This document shows positions 48,332 to 60,540 of a stretch of DNA of 64,000 nucleotides, piece after piece. The notes under the pieces were generated by a model. It was not told where the DNA came from. It saw only the letters and a program-made list of their open reading frames with translations, and ran no database searches. A program made the position numbers and the translations under genes. This stretch comes from Sebastes aleutianus (lineage: Eukaryota; Chordata; Actinopteri; Perciformes; Sebastidae), in NCBI GenBank assembly GCA_916700875.1, contig CAKAKS010000293.1:186001-250000 (forward strand), written 5' to 3'. The number at the start of each line of letters is the position of its first letter. Position 1 is the first letter of the stretch.

Positions 48332-49068
48332 GTCATGTGACTGTCCCTGTGGTCATGTGATTGTCCCCATGGTCATGTGATTGTCCCCATGGTCATGTGA
48401 TTGTCCCCATGGTCATGCGACTGTCCCTGTGGTCATCCCTGTGGTCATGTGACTGTCCCTGTGGTCATGTGACTGTCCCTGTGACTCTCCCCGTGGTCAT
48501 GTGACTGTTTCTGTGACTGTCCCCGTGGTCATGTGACTGTCCCTGTGACTGTCCCTGTGGTCATGTGACTGTCCCTGTGACTGTCCCTGTGACTCTCCCC
48601 GTGGTCATGTGACTGTTTCTGTGATTGTCCCCGTGGTCATGTGATTGTCCCCGTGGTCATGTGACTGTCCCTGTGACTCTCCCCGTGGTCATGTGACTGT
48701 CCCTGTGGTCATGTGACTGTCCCTGTGGTCATGTGACTGTCCCTGTGACTGTCCCTGTGACTCTCCCCGTGGTCATGTTACTGTTTCTGTGACTGTCCCT
48801 GTGGTCATGTGACTGTCCCTGTGGTCATGTGATTGTCCCCGTGGTCATGTGACTGTCCCTGTGACTGTCCCTGTGGTCATGTGACTGTCCCTGTGGTCAT
48901 GTGACTGTCCCTGTGGTCATGTGATTGTCCCCGTGGTCATGTGACTGTCCCTGTGACTGTCCCTGTGGTCATGTGACTGTCCCTGTGGTCATGTGATTGT
49001 CCTCGTGGTCATGTGACTGTCCCCGTGGTCATGTGACTGTCCCCGTGGTCATGTGACTGTCCCTGTGT
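48332..49068. repeat. 20-bp minisatellite, about 35 units
   Basis: Copies of gtggtcatgtgactgtccct with a 12-bp sub-unit (gtgactgtccct) repeated irregularly and variants ccccgtgg, ctctcccc and gtttctgtgac. It ends exactly where the duplicated NLR block starts. Confidence 0.95.
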
Positions 49069-49862
49069 CCATTATAATACTTTAGTCTTTTTCTTTCAGC
49101 TCCAACCCCGGCGGTGTGAAACAGACTTGGGAGAAGGTAAATAATAAATCTATAAACATAATTCACAGCTGTAAGCAGGCTTACTTTCACTTCTTCTAAT
49201 CACCCACAGCATACATAAAAGTATTGGTAGCAAACTAACCAAGGCAACGCATTCAGTCTGAGGGACTGTAGGAACACGACTCTGACGTGTCTCACAGCAA
49301 CATACGGCTCAAGAAGCTGATTCAGATGAGTGACTATATGAATATCATATATGAATATATGATAAGAGATCATGTACTGATTTTGTGTTATTGTGGTTAT
49401 ATAAATGTCATTTATGTCCGTTTCACACCGCTGGGTTTGCAGCTGAGAGAAGAAGGCTACATTATTGTCATACAGGTCATAACAATACATGTGATCACAT
49501 TAACTCAGCAGAGTACACAAAGTAGTTCTAGTCAGATCTCTGGTGCTCTAGACGGGGCAGTGATATTACAAGTCTGTTCATTTACACATTCACACAGTCG
49601 GTGACCTTTCTGCATGTGTCAGTTTAAACTGTGTTGCTTTTAGCCTGGATTATGTGTTCAAATTCTTTGTCTCTGTGTAATATTATCTTATGATCCACAC
49701 AGTGGAAATAAACTGCTGAGAGTCCTGAGAGCATCATTACTGCAGAAACAGAGAGCTTTTCACTGCTCACTTTAATGATGGATTTACTGCTGCTAGGTTG
49801 GTTTCAGTCACATTTCAATGTTTCATCTACTTCTAAATATTACATGACAAATATGTAAATAT

Positions 49863-50050
49863 TAGGGCTGTCAGTCCATTAAAATATTTAGTCGTGATTA
49901 ATCACATGATTGTCCATAGTTAATCGTGATTAATCTCAAATTAATCGCACATTTTACAACCTAAAAATCACAAGTTGCATTAAAGTAATTAGTGGTGTTA
50001 AAACGAACTAGCGTTAACTCGTTATTATTTCGTTACCTTTGACAGCCCGA
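49863..50050. mobile_element. Short hAT MITE, 188 bp
   Basis: Paralogue of the insertion at 7663-7852, with the same ends and flanks. Confidence 0.78.
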
Positions 50051-50646
50051 CTAAATATGGAGTCTTTTTGGACAAGGAGATCAAACAGAGCGTTTCAGAC
50101 AGAGGGTGTAAAGAGGTGCTGCAGCACAGCCGGTAGAAGAAAAGTAAAGTGTTTTTTGAACATTAAAGCATGTAAACATGTTCTAGTAGAAACCTAAAAT
50201 ACAAGTATGAACCTGAACATCAGCCTGATAGGTCCTCTTTAAAGGTCCCACATGTTCATACACACACTGAACAGTAAAACGTCAGCTGTGATTACTGGAC
50301 TTCAGCTCACGTTCTGGTCTGTATAAAGACCACATGGTTACTAAATGTAACAATGGTTCTATGATGGTTCTATCTCTCAATGAGAGAACACACACTTTAT
50401 GATCAGATTTGATGGTACGACAGTTTGATGGATGAGGACCACTGTCTCTATACATGATGTGATGCTGTCAGCTGTAATCCAGCTTTATTTCCTGGAGACA
50501 TGAACACAACAACAACATCTTCTTCACATCGACTCAAACACATGATCACAACAAGCTTCTGGCTGATCTGATTGGCTGACAGTTCTCTCTCACATCACAA
50601 CAATACTGCTGAAACCAACATGGACCGACTCCGACGGTTTACTTAC

Positions 50647-50818
50647 TCCAGTCTCCAGTCTACAGTGTGGACTCTTCACAAGATCAGACAGCTGCTTCAC
50701 GTCTGATTCCTTCAGGTAGTTGCCTCTCAGATTCAGCTCTCTCAGATGGGAGGGGTTGGACTTCAGAGCTGAGGCCAGAGAAGCACAGCTGATCTCTGAC
50801 AAACTGCAGCCACTCAAT
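50647..50818 (-). CDS. NLR gene 2, LRR exon 4 (last), altered donor
   Basis: A 172-bp exon, two bases shorter than its siblings. It encodes [27 protein letters not shown] and [16 protein letters not shown]. The usual CTGAG/GTCAGT is replaced by CTGGA/GTAAGT, a stronger consensus donor that leaves the exon in phase 0 instead of phase 2. That would fit the phase-0 FIIND exon at 46306-46260. Confidence 0.8.
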
Positions 50819-51925
50819 CTGAATAAAGAATAAATGATGAAGATAAAAATCACTTTATAATCCAGTCAGATGTGTTCAGGTTTTAAATGTGTAGCTCAAC
50901 ATCACTATGTCCTAATCAATGAGCTTTTCCCTAAAATGAGTAGAGTGACTTTGTCATTGTGTTATTGTGGATCATCATAATGTCAGCCTTCTACAGACAT
51001 CATCCAAATGTCACCACAACATTCATACACCTGTTCATGTCAACACACATCAATAACAGGCTGCTGATCTCAGTCAAGTCTGGAATTAGAGGATCAATAT
51101 TAAATCAGACTTGTTGGACTTCATTACTTCATTTATTACATGGCCTTCTTCTCACTGTATCTGCTAGCCTAGCAGGTTTATGTCATTTACAGGAAAGGTC
51201 CACATTTGTTCAAGTGTGTCTGTAAACAACAGCCACATGTCATATGTACATTAAAAGAGTTATTGGTGGCAGTAGTCACCCAGCCCTAATACATCTAACT
51301 CAGACTGCTGAAGCCTCTGATTAGTTTAAGATCAACTTTACAGGTCATTTTACACACAAGACTGTGGATTTAGTCCTCATCTCGTAACACTCAGGTTATA
51401 CGGGGGTTGCTTCACAGACAGAAGGAATGATGACAGACATCAATAACTCTTTGAATGTACATATGAACATGTGAGTATTGTATTCACATAGACTTGAACA
51501 AAATATGGACCTGCAAAGATGTTTCAGATGCAGAATATTTATTTGGTTTTTGCTTCAAATAATTAGACAATGCTGACATGAAAACAGATCACAGTTAGAT
51601 CTGCTGTCAAAAAGAACGTGGGAATAACTTAGAACCATAGAGACCTCTGATTAGATGGTGTCATTCATAATCATCACTTGTGTGCCTTTAAGTTGGTGCA
51701 ATACGTGTTTGTTGAAGAGTGCTGCACCTTTAGACATGTTCAAATAGAGAGCTACAGGAATGAGTCCTAAAACTCAGAAATGAATTAGCATTTTAGCACT
51801 TCCTGTTCCCTCGTCTGGAAGTCATTGGGTTTTTAGTTAGATGCCTGAAATAAGGTCTGTAGTTAAAGGTCCAGTGTGTAGAGAGTGTGTGTACAAACTA
51901 CATAAACTACAGTCAGTGAACTGAC

Positions 51926-52099
51926 CTCAGAGTCTCCAGTCTACAGTTTGGACCCTCGAGTCCAGCAGAAAGCAACTTCACTCCTGAATCCTGCAGCTTG
52001 TTGGAGCTCAGATCCAGCTCTCTCAGATGGGAGGGGTTGGACTTCAGAGCTGAGGCCAGAGAAGCACAGCTGATCTCTGACCACCAGCAGACCCTCAAT
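51926..52099 (-). CDS. NLR gene 2, LRR exon 3
   Basis: A 174-bp phase-2 exon reading [27 protein letters not shown] and [20 protein letters not shown] replaces LSE at a normally Leu position. The adjacent intron lost the hAT element and about 1.2 kb. Confidence 0.87.
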
Positions 52100-54044
52100 C
52101 TGAATAAAGAATAAATGATGAAGATAAAAATCACTTTATAATCCAATCAGATGTGTTCAGGTTTTAAATGTGTAGCTCAACATCACTATGTCCTAATCAA
52201 TGAGCTTTTCCCTAAAATGAGTAGAGTGACTTTGTCATTGTGTTATTGTGGATCATCATAATGTCAGCCTTCTACAGACATCATCCAAATGTCACCACAA
52301 CATTCATACACCTGTTCATGTCAACACACATCAATAACATGCTGCTGATCTCTGTGTTCATCTATTTGTGTGTGCTGAAGGATCAATATCGATGATCAGA
52401 CATTATTTGTGGAACATGTTGAAACAATCAGAAACCAGAGAAATATTTCTACTTCATGAAGTAAACTTGATCAATTTAGAACAAATATTCAGGGTTCCTA
52501 CACATTTTACATTTTACATTTTACATTCCAGACTTTTCCAGACTTCTCTGTAGATTTTTCAGACCATATTTGTCTTTGTGACTCGGGGTTCAGAGGACGC
52601 TGTTACAAGACTACAGCCCCCCCCCCCACCATGGTTGAGATGTCAAACCATTTTCTTCAAAGTTTGCATTCAGCTCTCTTTTCCCCATTTGTAATTGTTA
52701 ACCAACCAGGCTTTGTGTTTGGGATCATCAAGCCAGCCCTCAGAACACTTTACTCATCGTGGTCGTTCAGTCTACAGTCCTACAGAGAAAGCTGGACGAC
52801 GTTCTGCTGTCAAACATCCTGCTCTAGGTGAATCACAATGATGCCGCCCCTCTATTAGCACCAGGGACAGACTGGGACACAAACCCATCCCAGGACTTTG
52901 AGACGGAGAGGTGTCTTATGTGAGCGGCCGGAGGGCGCGAGACGAAACATTGTGGGTTAGTAATTTTACCACTAATAGAGTTTTAGTGGTATAAAGAGAA
53001 TGTGATGATGATGATGAAGACCTTCAAGACTCTTCATCGTGGATGACACCTCCTCAGTTTGTATCAGCACGTCATCACTGAATCAAAACAAGACCGGCCA
53101 GCTGGAACACTGGTCACAGTTCATCACATTCATGATGTAAATGACTGAGCCAATCAGATTTCAGCCAGAACGAGGATCAGTCCAAATTAGGAGGGGCCGC
53201 TCACCCCCCCCCCCTCAATATGTAAAGTATTAGATTGTCCCAGTCTAACAGGCAGCGTTCTGCTCTGTGCCGTCTGCCTGCAGTTATCGGTTACTTTTTA
53301 TTATTATATTATTATTGTTATGTTGCTCATGATGAATAGTTGGCCCATATATGGCTGCCAAAGTGCCGCCCTAGGCGGTTGCCTAGTCGGCCTCTATGGA
53401 GGCGCCGGCCCTGGCTGTGACGTTCAGGCGTAGAGGCAGCTCTGTAGGAGTGTGCGTTCAGTCAGAGCCTACTTCCTGTGCTGCTTTCAACGACATCAAG
53501 CTCTCTCTGGCCCGCGCTCTCTCACACAGTAGTAAACATTGTGGCTGCACCGGCTGCTCCAAACACCATGAAAAACACTCTGCTTGTATGATCTATTTAT
53601 TTTTAGAAATTCTGAATTGTATATCTTAGAAAGCAGAATAGGGGCAACAGTCTGGAAACAGACATGTTTTTCCATTCTCTCTTTTCTTTTTTCCATACTC
53701 ATCCAGACCTGGAAATTACTAAAATCATATTCCATACTTCTCCATACTGCGTAGGAACCCTGAATATTAGTTGAGAGCATCTTCTGTATCCAGATGTGAC
53801 CATTTACCAACAATGATAAACATTCATTTACTTTAACAACTAACAGTGGACATTTTCTACACTTTCTTTAAGAAACACAAGTCTTTTGTGACTGCAGACT
53901 AGATTTAGTTCAAGAAACATGAAAATATGAAGAAAAGAACATTAACAACTTTATGGATGTAAGTTATGTTTGTACATAAATCAGGTTCAATTGTTAATTC
54001 AACATATAAGATCTCTAATAGTAACAGAGAGTCAGTGAACTGAC

Positions 54045-54221
54045 CTCAGAGTCTCCAGTCTACAGTGTGGACTCTCCAGAAAACCACACAGGACCTTCAC
54101 TCCTGAATCCTGCAGGTAGATGTTGTGACTCAGATCCAGCTCTCTCAGATGGGAGGGGTTGGACTTCAGAGCTGAGGCCAGAGAAGCACAGCTGATCTCT
54201 GACAAACTGCAGACACTCAAT
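54045..54221 (-). CDS. NLR gene 2, LRR exon 2
   Basis: A 177-bp phase-2 exon reading [28 protein letters not shown] and [14 protein letters not shown], with one extra codon in the variable loop. Type 2 flank. Confidence 0.87.
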
Positions 54222-54974
54222 CTGAATAAAGAATAAATGATGGAGATAAAAATCACTTTATAATCCAGTCAGATGTGTTCAGGTTTTAAATGTGTAGCTC
54301 AACATCACTATGTCCTAATCAATGATCTTTTCCCTAAAATGAGTAGAGTGACTTTGTCATTGTGTTATTGTGGATCATCATAATGTCAGCCTTCTACAGA
54401 CATCATCCAAATGTCACCACAACATTCATACACCTGTTCATGTCAACACACATCAATAACATGCTGCTGATCTCAGTCAAGTCTGGAATTAGAGGATCAA
54501 TATCAAATCAGACTTGTTGGACTTCATTACTTCATTTATTACATGGCCTTCTTCTCACTGTATCTGCTAGCCTAGCAGGTTTATGTCATTTACAGGAAAG
54601 GTCCACATTTGTTCAAGTGTGTCTGTAAACAACAGCCACATGTCATATGTACATTAAAAGAGTTATTGGTGGCAGTAATCATTCCTCCTGTGAAGTGGTC
54701 CCTTCATAACACAACTACACTGTAAGAAATGACTTCACAAGTTCAAGTGAAACTAATATGAAGATTCAGCAGTCTGACTCGACAAATCAAAGTTACAGAC
54801 TGTTTAGTACCAAATTCCCTCTTTGAGTTACTATTCCTCCTGCAGCTCAACAAGGAAACTGTCAAACACAACATACTGACTGGATACATACTAAGGCTGG
54901 GCAATATATCCATATTATATCCATATCGTGAAATGAGACTAGATATCGTCTTTGATTTTGGATATCCTAATATC

Positions 54975-55677
54975 TAGGGTTGTCAAAGTTAATCGTTTTA
55001 ACGCCACTATTTTCTTTAACGCATTAATGCAATCGATGTTCCGGAGGTTATAGCGGCTCAGTTTTAAAGCTAGAGTGAAGATACTGGTATCATATGAAAC
55101 TAGAAAAACCTGATGAATCCATCGGTACCAACCATGTCAAACTAGCTCGTCGGGAAGGAGGTTAAATAACGCTCCAAACTTACTCTAAAGTTTGGCGAGG
55201 AAAAACTGTCATGGGCATCTTCAAAGGGGTCTCTTGACCTCTGACCTCCAGATATATGAATGTAAATGGGTTCTATGGGTACCCACGAGTCTCCCCTTTA
55301 CAGACATGCCCACTTTATGATAATCACATGCAGTTTGGGGCAAGTCATAGTCAAGTCAGCACACTGACACACTGACAGCTGTTGTTGTCTGTTGGGCTGC
55401 AGTTTGCCATGTTCTGATTGGAGCATATTGTTTTATGCTAAATGCAGTACCTGTGAGGGTTTCTGGACAATATCTGTCATTGTTTTGTGTTGTTAATTGA
55501 TTTTAAATAATAAATATATACATACATTTACATAAATCATATTTGTCCACTCCCATGTTGATAAGAATATTAAATACTTGACAGATCTCCCTTTAAGGTT
55601 CATTTAGAACAGATACAAAAATTGTGAATAATTTGCGATTAATCGTGATTAAATATTTTAATGGATTGACAGCCCTA
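54975..55677. mobile_element. hAT non-autonomous element, 703 bp (gene 2)
   Basis: Same insertion as in the gene 1 units, ends tagggttgtcaaag and gacagcccta. Confidence 0.85.
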
Positions 55678-56633
55678 GTAATATCGTGTTGTGTTGTAAG
55701 TGTTGTCTCTTCCTGGTTTTAAAGGCTACATTACAGTAAAGTGATGTCATTCTCTGAACTTACCAGACTGTTCTAGCTGTTCTATTATTGGTCATTTACA
55801 CAAAAAAATATTATGATATTTGATTTTCTCCAAGTCACCCAGCCCTAATACATCTAACTCAGACTGCTGAAGCCTCTGATTAGTTTAAGATCAACTTTAC
55901 AGGTCATTTTACACACAACAAGACTGTGGATTTAGTCCTCATCTCGTAACACTCAGGTTATACGGGGGTTGCTTCACAGACAAAAGGAATGATGACAGAC
56001 ATCAATAACTCTTTGAATGTACATATGAACATGTGAGTATTGTATTCAGATAGACTTGAACAAAATATGAACCTGCAAAGATGTTTCTGATGCAGAATAT
56101 TTATTTGGTTTTTGCTTCAAATAATTAGACAATGCTGACATGAAAACAGATCACAGTTAGATCTGCTGTCAAAAAGAACGTGGGAATAACTTAGAACCAT
56201 AGAGACCTCTGATTAGATGGTGTCGTTCATAATCATCACTTGTGTGCCTTTAAGTTGGTGCAATACGTGTTTGTTGAAGAGTGCTGCACCTTTAGACATG
56301 TTCAAATAGAGCGCTACAGGAATGAGTCCTAAAACCCAGAAATTGATTAGCATTTTAGCACTTCCTGTTCCCTCGTCTGGAAGTCAATGGGTTTTTAGTT
56401 AGATGGCTGAAATAAGGTCTGTGTTAAAGGTCCAGTGTGTAGGATCTGGAGGTATCTAGCGGTGAGGTGAGGAGATTACAACCAACTGAAGCCTCTCCTG
56501 TGTGCCAAGCCTGTTGGAGAGCTACAATGGCCGACGTGAAAACGTGAAAGTCCCTCTCTAGAGCCATCTGGAGCAGAGCCAGTGTGTAGAGAGTGTGTGT
56601 ACAAACTACATAAACTACAGTCAGTGAACTGAC

Positions 56634-56807
56634 CTCAGAGTCTCCAGTCTACAGTTTGGACTCTTCAGTCCAGCAGAAAGCAGCTTCACTCCTGAATCCT
56701 TCAGGTAGTTGTGACTCAGGTCCAGCTCTCTCAGATGGGAGGGGTTGGACTTCAGAGCTGAGGCCAGAACTTCACAGTGAGTATCTGAGAGTCTACAGTC
56801 ACAAAGT
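56634..56807 (-). CDS. NLR gene 2, LRR exon 1
   Basis: A 174-bp phase-2 exon after acceptor gtgtcatcacag. It reads [34 protein letters not shown] and [12 protein letters not shown]. It is the counterpart of gene 1 LRR exon 1, with D-THCEV where later exons have EISCAS. Confidence 0.87.
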
Positions 56808-58072
56808 CTGTGATGACACAAAAATGACAAAATATGTTATTATGAAAGAGGACAGTTTATATTTACTTCATGCATTTGATGACTAAACAGTTTGATATAT
56901 ACTTCTTTAATCAACATTTACTCCTCACATCAGTGGTTCAGCTAATCTTATCTCACTGTTTGACATGAAACAATAATTCTCATCCCTCTCTCTCAAACCT
57001 GCAGACTTTTAATCTTTGTTTTTCTTTAATCTTGCAGATGAAGAGAGAGAACATGTAGTTACATTGAGGCTTCCCTAATGTCCAGTCTGTCAGTGTGATC
57101 TGATCCCAGGTCTGTCTCCACAAAGTTAGCATGAGGCCTTCTTGATTAGAAAAGCATTTTTAAAATTCAGTGAAGAAGTAATAATAATACAGTTGATAAA
57201 GATGACCTCTCTTTGCTAGCTACCTGCTGCTTTCAGGTTCACGTCCATAAATGGGAAAATTAAACTAATCACTATAATATTAGACCTGTACATAATTAAA
57301 CATTCATATAATTAGATACGTTGATGACTGCATGGCGTTTTGTCATTAACACTCTTTTCTGAGCATCAAACGTATTCAGCTCACAAACACAATTAATGAA
57401 CCAATGAGGTTACATTATTTACAACATAATGACATCAGAAAGATGATATCAGTGTATCAGCATTAAAAACATAACACTGATCTTTGGTTTGTATAAGATC
57501 TCTTAAAAAGTCTGAATTCTACCATTCTGCTGTTATATATTCATCAGACTGCTGTTATTGGTGGAAGCTGTGTATTTCCTGTTACTACTCTTCTCTACAG
57601 CAACAAGAGAGAGAAACACCAGAGTTTCCTTCTGTGAGTAACAGAATAAAAGGAAAGACTTCAAAACAAGATGATGGAACACAACTTGAATTCATTAGCA
57701 ATAAAATGCACCATTGCTCGATTCAACACACTCAGGGGTTTTACAACGACAAGCTTTGTCTCGTATGACCAGTAGTTTACGGTGGCTAATGCTAGAGTTG
57801 GGTCAATTTTTGGTTTTGCCGGTCCGGTCCGGTGTACGAGCTTAAACCGGTTTGATTTTATGCTAACGACACATTCTGGCAAATTAAAAAGTAGCCGACA
57901 TCAACAACCTGTGCCGACAGAGTCACAGTGCTAAATCCAGCCTGTATTGCATTACTAATAAGCAATATGACAACGTGATTAACGTAATATTATGATATAA
58001 TGTTGGTGTATAAACAAGAAGAGGTTTGTTTACTAGGAAGTTCATGTGTTTTTTGGGGTGACGAGACGAGAC

Positions 58073-58255
58073 ATGGCAGAGCTGGTCTTAAAGAAAACTA
58101 AAACTACAGCAACATGGCAACAGTTGGGATTTGAAGCCAACGAAAGAGATGAACCCAAAAACACACGAGGTAAGGTGTAATGTGGTGCAAGGCCTATTGA
58201 AAGCAAACCCCAGCACCAGGGCTCTGATCCCAGGACCGCCCCGACTCCCCGCCGG
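58073..58255 (+). pseudogene. BED zinc-finger relic, paralogous copy
   Basis: Counterpart of 23869-24050: MAELVLKKTKTTATWQQLGF, then stop-containing sequence. Shares the same breaks, so it was dead before the duplication. Confidence 0.42.
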
Positions 58256-58660
58256 ATCAGCAAACGTTCTGTTGCTGCCGTTACACCGGTTAGACCCAGC
58301 ACTCCACCAGACAGCTGATCTTTTGTTTTTTTCATTTGTTTTACCAGGTTCACATGTCGTCTCCATCACCCCAAAACATAAATAAGAAAAAACTGTAAAA
58401 TGTAACAATTATTAGAAATAAATAGAATAAGTGTTCATTAACTTGACAGCTAGAAACACAAACTACTGAAACATTTTGAACTCAACATTTGAAACAGCTC
58501 AAGAACATCTGTGACAAAATACAACTGACATATTTATGTAATAAACACGTGGAACATTTATAAGAATATTATATTTTAAGAATAATTTATAGTGTGTATA
58601 TTTGAAGAACTAAACTAGTAATCTACACTGATCTATAAAGTTAATCACATCTGGACTTAC

Positions 58661-60453
58661 AGAGCTTTTCTGCAGTTCCTCACAGCTGGAATCAGTCTCT
58701 GTCGTCCCTCCTCTGATGTATTGTACTTCTGCAGGTCCAACTCATCCAGAACCTCCTCTGACATCTGCAACATGTAGGCCAGAGCTGAGCAGTGGATCGC
58801 AGAGAGTTTCTTCTCTGATCTGTTCTCTGACTTCAGGAACTCTTGGATGTCCTGATGTACTGAGTGGTCGTTCATCTCCGTCAGACAGTGGAAGATGTTG
58901 ATGCTTCTGTCAGGAGAGTCATTATACCTGTTCATCTTCTTCAGGTTTTTGATGGCTCTCTGGATGATTTCTGGACTGTTGTCTGTCTGACCCAGCAGAC
59001 CTCCTAAGAGTCTCTGGTTGGACTCCAGAGAGAGGCCATGAAGGAAGCGAACAAACAGGTCCAGGTGGCCATTTTTACTTTCAAGGGATTTCTCCATGGC
59101 TCTCCATCAGGAAGTCATCCAGGGTTGAATGAACATATTCTTCTCCCAGGAAGTCCTTCAGTACCTCTGTGTTGCTGTCTGTGTAACAGTGGAACATGTA
59201 GACTGCAGCCAGAAACTCCTGAATGCTCAGGTGAACAAAGCAGTAGACTGTTTTCTGGAAGATCACACACTCTCTTTTGAAGATCTCTGTACAAACTCCT
59301 GAGTACACCGAGGCCTCTGTGACATCCAGACCACACCGCTCCAGGTCTTCTTGGTAGAACATGATGTTTCCTTTCTCCAGATGTTCAAACGCCAGCCTCC
59401 CCAGCTTCAGAAGAACTTCCCTGTCAGCCTCCGTCAGCTCCTGTGGACTCGTCTCACGTCCCTCACCGTACTTCTGCTTCTTCCTCTTTGTCTGAACCAA
59501 CAGGAAGTGTGAGTACATGTCAGTCAGGGTCTTGGGCTGCTCTCCTCTCTGGTCTGTAGTCAACATGTGGTCCAGAACTGTAGCAGTGATCCAGCAGAAG
59601 ACTGGGATTAGACACATGATGTGGAGGCTCCTGGATGTCTTGATGTGTGAGATGATTCTGTTTGACAGCTCTTCATCACTGACTCTCCTCCTGAAGTACT
59701 CCTCCTTCTGGGCGTCAGTGAAGCCTCGTACTTCTGTTACCCTGTCAACACATGCAGGAGGGATCTGATTGGCCGCTGCAGGTCGGGAAGTTATCCAGAC
59801 GAGAGCTGAGGGAAGCAGATTCCCCTGGATGAGGTTTGTCAACAGCACATTGACTGATGACTTCTGGGTGACATCAGACACAACCTCACTGTTCTTGAAA
59901 TCCAGTGAAAGTCTGCTTTCATCCAGGCCGTCAAAGATGAACAGAACTTTACAGACAGCGAGCTTCTCTGCTGTGACCTTCTGTAATGTTGGATGGAAAA
60001 CATGGAGCAGCATGAGAAGACTGTACTGCTCATCTCTGATCAAGTTCAGCTCCCTGAACGAAAGCAGAACCACCAGACTGACATCTTGGTTCTCCAAGCC
60101 CTCTGCCCAGTCCAGAGTGAACTTCTGCACTGAGAAGGTTTTTCCAACGCCAGCGACGCCGTTCGTCAGAACGACTCTGATGTGTCCCTGTTGGTCAGGT
60201 AAGGCTTTAAAGATGTCCTGGCACTTGATTGGAGCGTCATGGAGGGTCTTCTTCTTGGAAGCTGTCTCAAGCTGCCTCACCTCATGTTGGGTATTAACCT
60301 CTTCACTCTGTCCCTCTGTGATGTAGAGCTCAGTGTAGATCCTGTTGAGGAGGGTTCCACTTCCTGTTTCATCCGTTCCTTCAGTCACACATTCACATCT
60401 CCTCCTCAGACTGATCTTATGTTCATCTACAACCTCCTGCAGACCTCTATCTG
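58661..60453 (-). pseudogene. NLR gene 2, FISNA-NACHT exon with +1 frameshift
   Basis: About 1,793 bp, same borders as gene 1. Counting from the first exon residue, Walker A GVAGVGKT lies at about residues 98-105 (60137-60160), Walker B FIFDGLDE at about 171-178, then [31 protein letters not shown] and [19 protein letters not shown]. At about 59103 the plus strand reads ctctccatcagg where gene 1 has ctctcatcagg; the extra base ends the frame at MESHGEIP and the last 145 codons are open in another frame. The gene 1 frameshift site is intact here. It lacks the 17-residue insertion of gene 1. Confidence 0.93.
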
Positions 60454-60540
60454 CTGAAAGAGAAGGACAAAAGTTAAAAAATAAAGTAAATGTGATTATT
60501 ATTTTCATTGCCAATATTGAAGTGATCAATATAAAGTAAA

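Larger units (their letters stand above)
49069..60540. repeat. Segmental duplication, copy 2 (NLR gene 2 body)
   Basis: Paralogue of 6871-26440 with only four LRR exons. 49069-50818 matches 6871-8623, while 50818 onward matches a type 2 unit, so the last LRR exon is a junction of two units. Two deletions lie between 51270 and 51890. Confidence 0.85.

Noticed and set aside
48332..49068. CRISPR-like direct repeats
   Set aside because: Units abut without unique spacers and the DNA is vertebrate; it is a minisatellite.
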